Shown: positions 1 to 9,000 of the stretch, one piece after another
Layout of the letters: each line of letters starts with the position of its first letter
Numbering within the stretch: position 1 is the stretch's first letter
Origin: a candidate division WOR-3 bacterium
GTDB taxonomy: Bacteria; SDB-A
Reading direction: 5' to 3'
Assembly (NCBI GenBank): GCA_016926475.1
Contig: JAFGON010000024.1
Span: 1 to 20,695, forward strand
Length of the DNA stretch: 20,695 nt
Notes under the pieces: generated by a model
Told to the model about the DNA's origin: nothing
What the model saw: only the letters and a program-made list of their open reading frames with translations
The model's database searches: none
Translations under genes and position numbers: made by a program

Positions 1-84
1 AGAAAATAAACCGGGGATTTCGATTATTCTTCCCACATACCAGTTATTATCAATCCAATATTCCATTGTATATTTACTCTTCAT
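1..84 (-). CDS. HicB-family antitoxin-like protein, N-terminal fragment
   Basis: Only the first 28 codons are in the window; the gene continues past the left edge. The start ATG is at 84-82 on the minus strand, preceded by GAGGTG with 3 bases of spacing. The fragment begins MKSKYTMEYWIDNNWYVGR and continues into IIEIPGLFS. This is the usual opening of the HicB/UPF0150 fold: a beta strand, an acidic turn, a 'WYVGRI' strand, then an E-x-PG-x-FS segment. HicB proteins neutralise the HicA mRNA interferase and repress their own operon. Neither HicA nor the HicB C-terminal DNA-binding domain is visible here. It could also be a solitary HicB-like protein. The family call rests on this short match only. 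Confidence 0.6.
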   Translation of the reverse strand, partial: MKSKYTMEYWIDNNWYVGRIIEIPGLFS

Positions 85-106
85 AAGCACCTCATCTTAT
101 AATTTT

Positions 107-135
107 ATTAAAATATCAGATTTTTTATATTACAA
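107..135 (-). promoter_or_regulatory. Candidate sigma70 promoter for the HicB-like gene
   Basis: On the minus strand TTGTAA (135-130) and TTTAAT (112-107) are separated by 17 bases, matching the -35 consensus at 4 of 6 and the -10 at 5 of 6. The predicted transcript would start near 100, leaving a short leader that includes the GAGGTG ribosome site. The surroundings are very AT-rich, so chance matches are likely. Confidence 0.4.
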
Positions 136-170
136 ATAATAAATAGGGAAAAATTGCATAAAGTATTCGT

Positions 171-914
171 TTACGCTTTTCCCTGATTTTTTACTTTCTG
201 CTCTGCCGAGGTGAGTTCTTCTTCCGATGCAAGATAGTAGTGCTTTATGGGTTTGAGTTCGTCGTCGAGTTCGTATATAAGTGGTATGCCGGTCGGAATA
301 TTCAGAGACACTATTTCCTCTTCCGGGACGTCGTCCAAAAACTTTACAAGCGCCCTTAAACTGTTGCCGTGGGCGGCTATTATGACCTTTTTCCCGCTTT
401 TGACCGTCGGTGAAATAATTTCGTGCCATAGGGGCAGAAACCTCTGGACAGTGTCTTTCAGGCACTCTGTCAGGGGCAGGTCTTTTTCATCGAGGTCTCT
501 GTATCGGGGGTCGTTGCCCGGGTATCTTGAGTCGTCTTTTGTAAGCGCGGGGGGCTGAATCGCGTAACTCCTACGCCAGACGTGGACCTGCTCCTCGCCG
601 AATTTCTGAGCCATCTCCGATTTGTTCAAACCCTGAAGTGCGCCGTAGTGGCGTTCGTTGAGCCGCCAGAACCTTTCCACAGGTATCCACATCAAATCCA
701 TCTCGTCGAGAGTTATCCACAGAGTCCTTATAGCCCTTCTCAAAACCGAAGTGTAGGCGATGTCGAAGGTAAAACCTTTTTCCTTGAGTTTTTTACCGGC
801 AGTATGAGCCTCAAAAATTCCTTTTTCGGAGAGGTCGATGTCCGTCCAACCCGTAAACCGGTTTTCCTTGTTCCAAAAACTCTCACCGTGCCTTAAAAGG
901 GTCAGTTCAAACAT
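171..914 (-). CDS. gpmA: 2,3-bisphosphoglycerate-dependent phosphoglycerate mutase
   Basis: This is the glycolytic/gluconeogenic enzyme that interconverts 3- and 2-phosphoglycerate in the cytosol through a phosphohistidine intermediate. The 247 residues match the family length of about 250. Visible features are the RHG motif with catalytic His9, Arg60 in LRRAIRT, the acid residue Glu87 in NERHYG followed by ALQGLNK, and the second histidine, His182, in AAHGNSLR. The C-terminal tail typical of dPGM is present. The reading frame is open six codons upstream to 932, but the ATG at 914 is preferred because AGGAG lies 5 bases before it and the protein then begins [10 protein letters not shown], as homologues do. 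It is the last gene of a minus-strand operon and overlaps the end of the preceding histidine phosphatase gene by 13 bases. No hairpin terminator is seen after its stop. Confidence 0.95.
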   Translation of the reverse strand: MFELTLLRHGESFWNKENRFTGWTDIDLSEKGIFEAHTAGKKLKEKGFTFDIAYTSVLRRAIRTLWITLDEMDLMWIPVERFWRLNERHYGALQGLNKSEMAQKFGEEQVHVWRRSYAIQPPALTKDDSRYPGNDPRYRDLDEKDLPLTECLKDTVQRFLPLWHEIISPTVKSGKKVIIAAHGNSLRALVKFLDDVPEEEIVSLNIPTGIPLIYELDDELKPIKHYYLASEEELTSAEQKVKNQGKA

Positions 915-1546
915 ATTTTCTCCTTTTCCCAAAAAGCCGAGTGGGGCGTTTCACCGAATTCCGAAAGCCTGAAACCATTTCCGTCGTGGATGATTTTTGT
1001 GAGAGCAGTGTTTTCGAGTTTTCCAAGGTCCCAGACATTTCTTATCGGAATATTTTTAACCCAGGCGGAGGCGGTTCTTATCAAGACACCGTGGGAAAAG
1101 ACCAGAATTTTTTTCCCGGAATGCTTGTCAATGACATGATTAAGAAATGATACCGCCCTTTTCTGGACGCATTCAAAAGTCTCACCTCCCGCGATTTGGA
1201 AAAGGTCGGGTCTGAAGTTGAAATTCCTGAATTCAAGCGGGTTCTCTTTTTGAATGTCTTGGATTGGCTTGCTCTCCCAAAAGCCGAGGTTCATCTCTTT
1301 TATAAAGTCAGATTGGATTATATCCAGACCCAGATCTTTTGCGACTATAATCGCCGTCTGAAGAGCCCTCTGCAGGGGGCTCGAATAGACGAGGTCGAAA
1401 ACATGTCCCGTTTTGGCAAAATGAAAAGCGAGAGAGCGCGACTGCTGGACACCGAGTTCGCTTAAAACGGATTCGCTCTGCCCCTGTATTCTTCCTTCGA
1501 GGTTCGCCTTGCTCTGTCCGTGTCTGACAAAAGTTATACTCGTCAT
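902..1546 (-). CDS. Histidine phosphatase family protein (GpmB/CobC-like)
   Basis: A 214-residue member of the phosphoglycerate mutase-like histidine phosphatase superfamily. It has the RHG motif with His9, QGQ at 21-23, Arg60 in [10 protein letters not shown], Glu84 in KEMNLGFWE, and His152 in FSHGVLIRT. It lacks the insert and tail of true dPGM, so a small-molecule phosphatase (alpha-ribazole phosphatase-like or broad acid phosphatase) is more likely than a mutase. The substrate cannot be read from sequence. The frame is open upstream to 1627 inside the deacetylase gene, but the ATG at 1546 places the RHG motif at residues 8-10 and forms an ATGA overlap with the deacetylase stop. Translation is therefore probably coupled. 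Its 3' end overlaps gpmA by 13 bases. Confidence 0.85.
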   Translation of the reverse strand: MTSITFVRHGQSKANLEGRIQGQSESVLSELGVQQSRSLAFHFAKTGHVFDLVYSSPLQRALQTAIIVAKDLGLDIIQSDFIKEMNLGFWESKPIQDIQKENPLEFRNFNFRPDLFQIAGGETFECVQKRAVSFLNHVIDKHSGKKILVFSHGVLIRTASAWVKNIPIRNVWDLGKLENTALTKIIHDGNGFRLSEFGETPHSAFWEKEKICLN

Positions 1547-2352
1547 TTTACAATTTCGCCGGAATACCTGGAATATTTCAAATAGACCGTGTCGGCGAGG
1601 GCTTCTTCGAGAGGTATGAAATTCCAACCGTCTTCCAAAAAAATGTCTATTATCTCTCCTAAGACGAAAGAGTTGATATAGTTCATGTGCAAAAGCATGA
1701 CAAGCGGTACGTCCCTGTCATATTTTTTCGTGTAAAAACTATCGTTTGCCAAAATCCTCTCTTCGATGTGAGAAATGTACTCCCTTTTGACAGAATCCAG
1801 AAATACAGTGTCACCGGAAGGCAGGGCATCGACGAAAGTCTTGTTGAACTTCCAATCGTCGTTGTCTATTGTCACCGGAGCGACCGTATAACCGTTTCTT
1901 CTCAGAGCTTGTAGAACAGAGTCCCTTTTTTCTGGGGTGTCGCCCATGCTCAGGCAGGGATACCTGAAATATTCCGGCCTTTTGCCGAAAAGAGTTGTCA
2001 GAAGGGAGTCGCAGATCAAGAAATCTTCAATGTATTCTTCCGCCGAGACGTCGTCGAGATCGCGGTGGGAATGGGTGTGGTTTCCGATGGAGTGCCCCCT
2101 GTTGACGAATTCGTTCATAAGTTCGAGGGCGAAACCGTTGATAGTTGAGGTCACTGTGAACCCCATGACCTTGACGTTTCTGGAATCGAGTGTGTCGAGG
2201 ATTCGGATGAAATAATCGTGCTTCTGTTCTCTTGTCAAGCCTCTGGTGTAGGTGAAAGGCAAGTCGTCTATAGTCAGCGCAACTCTCTTTTGCGCCGGGG
2301 CTGGTTGCGAGAAAACCACAACAAAGAAGAGGAAGAGCGGGATTTTTTTCAT
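1543..2352 (-). CDS. Secreted polysaccharide deacetylase (NodB-like)
   Basis: A 269-residue protein with an N-terminal signal peptide (MKK, a hydrophobic core to about residue 16, likely cleavage after APA at 20). A NodB-type deacetylase domain follows. Visible motifs are motif 1 TIDD (Asp29/Asp30), motif 2 NHTHSH with metal-binding His92 and His96, motif 3 FRYPC around Arg130, a D-x-DDW segment near 162-167, and the late LLHMN motif. Family members hydrolyse N- or O-acetyl groups on peptidoglycan, chitin-type oligomers or xylan, using a divalent metal. The precise substrate is unknown. It would act outside the cytoplasmic membrane. ATGA overlaps at both ends couple it to the aminotransferase upstream and the phosphatase downstream. 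Motif 3 reads RYP rather than the commoner RPP. Confidence 0.88.
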   Translation of the reverse strand: MKKIPLFLFFVVVFSQPAPAQKRVALTIDDLPFTYTRGLTREQKHDYFIRILDTLDSRNVKVMGFTVTSTINGFALELMNEFVNRGHSIGNHTHSHRDLDDVSAEEYIEDFLICDSLLTTLFGKRPEYFRYPCLSMGDTPEKRDSVLQALRRNGYTVAPVTIDNDDWKFNKTFVDALPSGDTVFLDSVKREYISHIEERILANDSFYTKKYDRDVPLVMLLHMNYINSFVLGEIIDIFLEDGWNFIPLEEALADTVYLKYSRYSGEIVK

Positions 2353-3542
2353 AAATGTTCCTTCACTACTTCGGAGAGAATTTTTATCCCTTTTTCAATC
2401 TGTTCTATCGAAGGGAAAGAGTAGTTGAGCCTTAAAGTGTTTTTACCCGAGGAATCACAGTGAAAGGGCTGTCCTGTTATAAAGGCGACGTTTTTTTCGA
2501 CCGCCTTGTAGAAGATTTGCTGGGCGTCTATTCGCTCAGGGAGTATGACCCACAGGAACATTCCTCCGTCGGGTTTCGACCATATAACACCGTCCGGCAT
2601 GTTATTTTCCAGAGAAGAGATCATCGCCTTGTTTTTGGGTCTGTAAACTTCAATGGCTTTTTTTATGGTCTCCTCCATTTTTCCCTGTGATATGAAATGG
2701 GAGAGTATCAGCTGGGTAAACGACGGGGTGCAGAGGTCCACGGATTGCTTGAGCATCACTATTTTGTCTATAAGTTCTTTTTGGGCTGTTATCCAGCCCA
2801 TTCTCATTCCCGGGAACAGCATTTTTGAAAAAGTCTTGAGAAGAACGACTCCATTGCCTTCCGACAATGTCCAAAGGCTGGGTAATACATTTCCTGTGAA
2901 GCTGAGCTCTCTGTATGGAGAGTCTTCGACAATGAGAATGTCCCTTTCTTTTGTGAATTTTAAAAGTTCTTTTCTTCTTTCAAGCGTCATCGTGATGCCT
3001 GAAGGGTTTTGAAAATCGGGTATAGTGTATATGAAAGCCGGAGAAGTATTTTTCTTCTCGAGTTCGTCGACGACCTTTTCCAGAGTGTCTATTTCCATTC
3101 CGCCGAAATCCATTTTGATTCCGACCATATTCGCCATGTCGCGCCTGAAAGCCTGTATGGCGCCGAGATAAGACGGCAATTCCATTATGACGGGCGTGTT
3201 TTCGTCCAAAAAGAGGCGGGATAATAAATCCAAACCCTGCTGGGAGGAAGAGGTCACGCAGATCTCTTCTTCGGTGGCCTTTTCGCCGAAGTCTGCCATG
3301 AATTTGACGAGGGAGGAAAGCATCTCTCCCTCTCCTGGAGTCGGTCCGTATTGCAGGGCGAGATACCCTTTTTCTCTTAAAACCTTTTCGGTTATTTCCG
3401 TAATGTCTTTTGTCGGAAAAAGCTTTGAATCCGGGAGGCCTCCGCCAAAGGATATTATGCCGGGTTTTCTCGTCATACTGAGAAGCTCTCTAATTTCCGA
3501 CCTTTTGATGCTCGAAGAAATCTTTGAAAATCTAAGCGCCAT
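2349..3542 (-). CDS. PLP-dependent class I/II aminotransferase (2-aminoadipate/aromatic type)
   Basis: A 397-residue fold-type I aminotransferase. It resembles the group holding LysN (2-aminoadipate aminotransferase), kynurenine aminotransferase II and the MocR catalytic domain. The N-terminus carries GIISFGGGLPD, typical of this group. The cofactor is bound by FQNPSG (Asn179), VEDSPYREL (Asp207, Tyr210), TFSK with Schiff-base Lys240, and GMRMGW (Arg247). NTLRLNYSF near the C-terminus holds the substrate carboxylate arginine. It is a cytosolic amino-group transfer enzyme; whether the donor is aminoadipate, an aromatic or a branched-chain amino acid is not decidable here. The ATG at 3542 has AGGAG 5 bases upstream. 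It is the first gene of the four-gene minus-strand operon and overlaps the deacetylase by ATGA. Confidence 0.88.
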   Translation of the reverse strand: MALRFSKISSSIKRSEIRELLSMTRKPGIISFGGGLPDSKLFPTKDITEITEKVLREKGYLALQYGPTPGEGEMLSSLVKFMADFGEKATEEEICVTSSSQQGLDLLSRLFLDENTPVIMELPSYLGAIQAFRRDMANMVGIKMDFGGMEIDTLEKVVDELEKKNTSPAFIYTIPDFQNPSGITMTLERRKELLKFTKERDILIVEDSPYRELSFTGNVLPSLWTLSEGNGVVLLKTFSKMLFPGMRMGWITAQKELIDKIVMLKQSVDLCTPSFTQLILSHFISQGKMEETIKKAIEVYRPKNKAMISSLENNMPDGVIWSKPDGGMFLWVILPERIDAQQIFYKAVEKNVAFITGQPFHCDSSGKNTLRLNYSFPSIEQIEKGIKILSEVVKEHL

Positions 3543-3662
3543 GACCTCTCCTTTTCCTTGTGAGAATTTATTATTATTGATAACCTTTTTTGCGGACGCT
3601 TTTTATTTTATCATAAATTGTCTTAAGTTTGTAGAACCAGAATGACACCAGAAAGGAGTTTT
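3543..3662. promoter_or_regulatory. Divergent intergenic region
   Basis: These 120 bases separate the leftward operon from the rightward helicase and must hold promoters for both. On the minus strand an AGGAGAGG ribosome site sits at 3552-3545. On the plus strand AAAGGAG (3652-3658) precedes a TTG at 3663. The centre is AT-rich (3565-3635). TTGATA at 3577-3582 could be a plus-strand -35, but no well-spaced -10 partner was found, so I do not place a specific promoter. Confidence 0.4.
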
Positions 3663-5984
3663 TTGGAAATCTCGGTTGGTGAACTTGTAAATTTCGTTTT
3701 TTGCGATAACGATCTGGAGTCGAACTTCAAGAGCATGGAAAAAACCAGGGTTGGTGGCGAAATCCACAGAGAACGCCAGGCCAGTATGTCGGAAAGCGGT
3801 GATTACGAGTCAGAGAAATATCTGAAACTGGATTTTGTATACGAGGGAAGAGAATTCACCATCAAGGGAAAAGCCGATGGCCTGTTGACGGAAGACGGCA
3901 TCACAACAGTGGAAGAGATTAAAACGGGCGAGATGTCCGGCAGAGGTGATTATGAAATACAAAAGCATCTCGCGCAGGCTAAATGCTACGCCTTCATGTA
4001 TTCCAAAATTTACGGCGAGAGTAATATATCAGTCAAACTTGTGTATATAGACGAAGAAAGGAAAATCGAGCAGAAAAAATTTCTTTTCAGCCATTCGGAG
4101 CTTGAAAACGACTTTTTTGAGATGTTCGAAAAATACTTCAAGTGGCTTTTGTTTTTGGAGAAAAGAAGAAATGAACGGGACAAATCCCTTTCTGAAGTTA
4201 GCTTCCCTCACGATACGTTCAGAAAAGGGCAGGAAGAGATGTTTTTTGCGGTCTTTGAAGCCGTGGAGAACTCAAAGACGCTCTTTGTCAGGGCTCCTAC
4301 CGGAATAGGAAAGACCGCGGCGACGATTTTCCCCTCTCTTAAATCCCTCGGAGCAGATCACGCCGAAAAGGTTTTTTATCTCACGGCGAAGACTACGACG
4401 AGGGAAGTTGCCCAGAACACGCTGAGACTTTTTTCACAAAAAGGGATGTCGCTGAAGAGCGTTTCTATAACGGCGAAGTCAAAGATATGCTTTTTGGGGC
4501 TGGATGTATGCGACGTAGATCACTGTCCTTACGCCAAGGGTTATTACGGGAGGGTCAAAACGGCGATTGTCGAAGCTCTGATGAATGAAGACCTGCTGAC
4601 GAGCGAGGAAATCGAGAAGTACGCGAAGATACACGGTATCTGCCCTTTTGAGTTCTCCCTCGACATATCAAGGCATTGCGACTTTATCGTCTGCGATTAC
4701 AACTACCTTTTCGATCCCAACGTATTTTTGAGGCGTTATTTTTTGGAAGATTCAGGCGATTTTGTCTTTCTGATTGACGAAGCCCACAACCTTCCTGACA
4801 GGGCGAGAGATATGTATTCCGCTCAGCTCAAAAGGTCTATGTTTTCGGAGAAAAAATATCTTCTGTCCGATTATTTAGCGGAGGATTCCTTTGAAGAAGT
4901 CGAAAATTTTTTTGAATTGATATTATCTAAAATTCCCGAAGAGGGATTCTGGATTCAGAGCAAACCCCTTGATGAAATTATCCCTGTTCTGCAGTCGTTT
5001 TCGGAGTGGATGGCTTTTTGGATGAAAGAAAATTACGGAAAAAAACATTACAATGAGATTTTGAAACTTTATTTTGACGTCCAGACCTACTTGAAAATAT
5101 TCGATTTATACGGTTCGAACTACGTCACGTATATCAAAGCCGTAGGAAATGACGTAGTGATAAAGCAGTTTTGTCTCGACCCTTCCAGGAATTTGAGAAA
5201 AGTTTTGAAAAAAGGGAGGTCGAGCATTTTCTTTTCCGCGACGATGAAACCCATGGAGTATTACAGGGACATTTTAGGCGGAGACGCAAACTCTTTGGAG
5301 CTCGAACTCGAATCGCCGTTTCCAGAGGAAAATCTGTCCCTGTGCCTTACGCCTTATATCTCGACAAAGTATTCTTCCAGAAATTTCAGTCTGTCTGAAG
5401 TCTGTTCGGTGATCCACGAGACATTTATGTCTAAAAAGGGCAACTACATGGCTTACTTCCCTTCTTACGCGTATCTTGAAAAGGCGATCGAGTCTTTCCG
5501 GTTAGAGTATCCGGACGTCAAAATCGCTTGTCAGAGTTCAATGATGACAGAAAAGCAGAGGCAGAGTTTTTTAAACAAATTCTCAAAATCGAGAAAAGAA
5601 GGACTTCTTGGGTTCGCTGTGATGGGAGGCGTCTTCTCTGAGGGAATAGACCTTCATGGCGACAGGCTATCCGGAGCCGTTATTGTTGGTGTCGGATTGC
5701 CGAAGATTTGTTTTGAGCTCGAGATTGTTAGGGAGTATTTTGAAAGGGAAAGGGAAGCTGGTTTTGACTTTGCCTACACCTACCCGGGGATGAACAAAGT
5801 ACTTCAAGCAGCCGGAAGGGTTATTAGAACCGAAAACGACAAAGGTGTCATTGTGCTAATCGACGCGAGGTTTTCAAGCGATAAATATCTGTCTCTTTTT
5901 CCGAAGGAGTGGTCCAATTACAAAGTTGTGTCGTCTGAGAAAGAACTCCGTACGGTTTTGAAAAGGTTCTGGCAAGGTGAATGA
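3663..5984 (+). CDS. PD-(D/E)XK nuclease-DinG/XPD-type DNA helicase fusion
   Basis: About 773 residues. The N-terminal part looks like a RecB/Cas4-family nuclease: EIHRER with a candidate His, Asp72 in KADGLL, the E-x-K pair Glu85/Lys87 in EEIKTG, and a downstream QAKCYA motif. A superfamily 2 helicase of the XPD/DinG branch follows: Walker A APTGIGKT (Lys217), DEAH box 372-375, SATM motif III, and QAAGRVIR motif VI near the C-terminus. Cys276, Cys283, Cys288 and Cys327 lie between Walker A and the DEAH box, where XPD-type helicases bind a 4Fe-4S cluster. The family unwinds DNA 5'-3' in repair or replication-conflict roles. An in-frame ATG at 3642 has no ribosome site. The TTG at 3663 has AAAGGAG 4 bases upstream and gives an N-terminus (EISVGELVNF) like family members, so it is preferred. 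It is divergent from the aminotransferase operon. Confidence 0.85.
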   Translation: MEISVGELVNFVFCDNDLESNFKSMEKTRVGGEIHRERQASMSESGDYESEKYLKLDFVYEGREFTIKGKADGLLTEDGITTVEEIKTGEMSGRGDYEIQKHLAQAKCYAFMYSKIYGESNISVKLVYIDEERKIEQKKFLFSHSELENDFFEMFEKYFKWLLFLEKRRNERDKSLSEVSFPHDTFRKGQEEMFFAVFEAVENSKTLFVRAPTGIGKTAATIFPSLKSLGADHAEKVFYLTAKTTTREVAQNTLRLFSQKGMSLKSVSITAKSKICFLGLDVCDVDHCPYAKGYYGRVKTAIVEALMNEDLLTSEEIEKYAKIHGICPFEFSLDISRHCDFIVCDYNYLFDPNVFLRRYFLEDSGDFVFLIDEAHNLPDRARDMYSAQLKRSMFSEKKYLLSDYLAEDSFEEVENFFELILSKIPEEGFWIQSKPLDEIIPVLQSFSEWMAFWMKENYGKKHYNEILKLYFDVQTYLKIFDLYGSNYVTYIKAVGNDVVIKQFCLDPSRNLRKVLKKGRSSIFFSATMKPMEYYRDILGGDANSLELELESPFPEENLSLCLTPYISTKYSSRNFSLSEVCSVIHETFMSKKGNYMAYFPSYAYLEKAIESFRLEYPDVKIACQSSMMTEKQRQSFLNKFSKSRKEGLLGFAVMGGVFSEGIDLHGDRLSGAVIVGVGLPKICFELEIVREYFEREREAGFDFAYTYPGMNKVLQAAGRVIRTENDKGVIVLIDARFSSDKYLSLFPKEWSNYKVVSSEKELRTVLKRFWQGE

Positions 5985-5989
5985 TTTTC

Positions 5990-6019
5990 AGACAAAAAAT
6001 CCAACCGATGTGATATGCT
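5990..6019 (+). promoter_or_regulatory. Candidate extended -10 promoter for the cyclase gene
   Basis: CAGACA (5990-5995, 4 of 6 to the -35 consensus) is followed after 18 bases by TATGCT (6014-6019) with an upstream TGA, forming a TG-extended -10. The box ends 6 bases before the ATG at 6026, and no Shine-Dalgarno site precedes that ATG. A transcript from here would begin at or next to the start codon. Alternatively the gene is read through from the helicase, 41 bases upstream. Confidence 0.35.
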
Positions 6020-6025
6020 AATCTC

Positions 6026-9000
6026 ATGAACCCTTTTCTACCCGGTGAAATTGACCTTGTTTTCGCGAAGAAGACCAGACCAGGGGCTCTTCTTTTTGCC
6101 GATGTCGTGGGTTTTACCGCTTTAAGCGAAAAATTCAGCGAAAGGGGAATCTCCGGCACCGGCGAACTGACCGAACTTTTGGATTCTTGTTTCGAGTCTA
6201 TTCTTTCTGTGGTCAGAAAGCACGGCGGCGACATAATCGAGTTTATAGGCGACGCGATATTAGTCAAGTATGAAAATATGGACCAGGCAAAAAAGTGTTC
6301 AACCCAAATGATCAAAACAATCAAATCCTTCTCGGACATCGAAACTTCCGCCGGTAAGTTTTCTCTTTCTATGAAAATCGTTCTGGGCAAAGGGAGCTGG
6401 AAAGAGCTCATACTCGGAACCCAAGAAAAACTCCTGCTGTTTCTCACAGGAAATATTTTAAAAGAGATGGCGAAGGCGGGAGAAAAAAAGGCTTTGATAA
6501 GCTTTGCTAAATCGGCAGAAAGAAGGAAAATGACAAGAAAAACCGACCTGAAGATGAAATTCAGGATAGCGGGAAAAAAGAAGTTTAACCCAAACATCCC
6601 TATTGAAATATCCAGAAAAAGTTCTCTCGGCGAATTCAGGTCTGTAGCCTGCGTGTTTTTCCAGATAAAAGGTTACGATGAAGACAACCCGGATTATGAA
6701 GACATCAACAGAATAATAGTCATCGCACAGAAAACAGCGGAAAAGTTTGGAGGCTGGTTGAATTGCGTGGACAACGTCCGCAAAAATGGGAGCAGGATAC
6801 TCGTCCTTTTCGGAGCTCCAACAGCTTACGGGGGTGAGGGTGAAAGGGCGGTTAAATTCGCCATGGAATTGACACGCCTTTGTAATGAATCCGCCCAAAT
6901 ATCTGTCTGTGCGAGCGCCGGGGCAGGGTTTGTCTTCGCGGGGATGATCGGAGATAAAAAGAGGAAAAAGTATTCGGTCATAGGCGATGCCGTAAACACA
7001 ACTTCAAGGATTCTCGACGGGCTTGAAAAGGGGGCTATTGTCGTCACCGAGGATTTATTCAGGATGACTAAAGACAAAATTCGTTATTCCCGTTTGAAAT
7101 CCGTCCGGGTGAAAGGCAAAAAATACCCGCTGAAAAGGTACAGACCGGAAAGTGTAATATTTGAAACTCCCGTTTTGGGACGATTTCTTGGAAGAGAAGA
7201 AGAAATCAGAAGGGCTCGTGAAATGATTTCAAAGGGCAGTTGCTCGATTATGATAAAAGGCGAACCCGGAATAGGAAAGACGCGATTTCTGGATGAATTG
7301 TCGAGGTTTGCCGAGAAAAAAGGTTACAAAACCTTCAAGACCAGAGCCGAGGAAAACAGACCTGCTTTCGAACCATTTGCCGGTCTCGTCCGGGGTATGT
7401 GCGCGATTGAAAAAAGCGACGGCGACAGCGAAATCGTCTTCAAGATTAAAAAAACCATAGGAGAGCGATCGGCGGACGATAAAATAAGCTCAGCGGGTGT
7501 TTTGTCGGAGATGTTTTTCGGCATAGAATCAGGTGACGAGAGGTTCAAGAAGCTGAACCCTGAAATCCGAAAACAAAATTTAGTCGAAGCTCTTTTGGAG
7601 TTGATGAAATCTTTTCAGGGTAAACTCTGTGTTGTATTTGACAGTTTTCAGTGGGTTAAAAAGGAGGATTTTGACGTTTTGGATTTTATCCAGAGCTCTC
7701 TCCTTGGTTACTCAAGGGCGGAAGTTTGTTTTTTAATGGCTTCGAGAAAAGACGAATTTCCAGCCACAAATATAAAAGCATTTGAAAATGCGAAAATTGA
7801 AATTGGACCCATGAACGAAAACTATTTCAAGATTTTTACCGAAAAACTGCTGGGAGATAAAAAAATCGAAAAGAGCCTTTTGAACACCATCATGGCGAAA
7901 TCCGACAGAAATCCTTTCTACGCTGAGCAGATACTATTTTATCTTAAAGACAAAAAAATGATTTCGGAAAAAAAAGGAACATGGAGCGCGGAGATAAACT
8001 ACAAGAATGAAAACTTGCCGGAAAATCTCTTTTCAATAATCGTCTCGAGAATAGAAAAAATCGGAGAAAGCGCCAAGGACTGCCTTAAAGTGGCAAGCGC
8101 GGTCGGCATGAATTTCAGAGCCGAGACGCTGGAAAATGTGTTGAAAAAAAGTGTATCAAAAGAAATAAAACTCGGAGTCGAGGCGGGAATTCTGAGCGTG
8201 ATTGACAGGGGTGAAACTGCTTATTGTTTTACACACGCGCTCTACAAAGACGTACTCTACCAGACAATAATTTCGGAAGAGAAAAAAAATATCCACGGCG
8301 CGATAGCCAGGTATTTTGAGAAAAAACTGAACACGAAGACGAGAGAAAACCTTTCTCTTGTATCTATGCATTTCGACCTTTCCGAAAACTGGCGAAAAGC
8401 CTATGGTTATATGTTTGATGCCGGTCTTAAATCAGCCGAGAAGTATCTGAACGAAGAGGCGAATTTTCATTTTGAAAGAGCCCTGATAATAGCGAGAGAC
8501 CACCTGAAATCGAAAACCATGGAAGCGAATGCCGCCAAAGAACTCGCGAATCTATGTTATTACACAGGCGAATACGATAAAAGCCTTCACTGGACGTCCG
8601 TTTTTGAAAAATTGTCCCCGAAGAATTCTCTGGTAGGATCAAAAGTAGCCAGATTCAGATCCAGGTGCGCGAGAGGTGAAAAGGAGTTCAGAAAAACCCT
8701 TAAATCTTTGGAGAAAAACATCAAAGCCCTGAAAACTTCTTCGCAGATACAAAAGAGGGAGAGGATACAAAATTATATTTCCCAAGCCTTTCTCCACAGA
8801 AGTCTATACGAACCCCAAAAAGCTCTTGAGGTGATCGGCCTTGCGGAAAATGAGCTGAAAAAACTCGACAGTCATTTTCTGGACGACAAAATAGAGACAA
8901 GCATTCTGCAGGAAAAAGCTTCAGCCATGATTTTCAGTTTCGACTACGCGAACGCGATGAAATATTATGAAGAAGCTTTCAACAAAGCAGTAAAAACTGG

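Noticed and set aside
902-1546. Second phosphoglycerate mutase next to gpmA
   Set aside because: It shares the RHG and second-His motifs but lacks the [10 protein letters not shown] region and the dPGM tail, so a phosphatase call is safer than a duplicate mutase.
5848-6597. Long minus-strand open frame of 249 codons opposite the helicase end and cyclase start
   Set aside because: It lies across two well-supported plus-strand genes, and its translation is a Ser/Leu/Phe-rich mirror of their AT-rich codons with no family motif.
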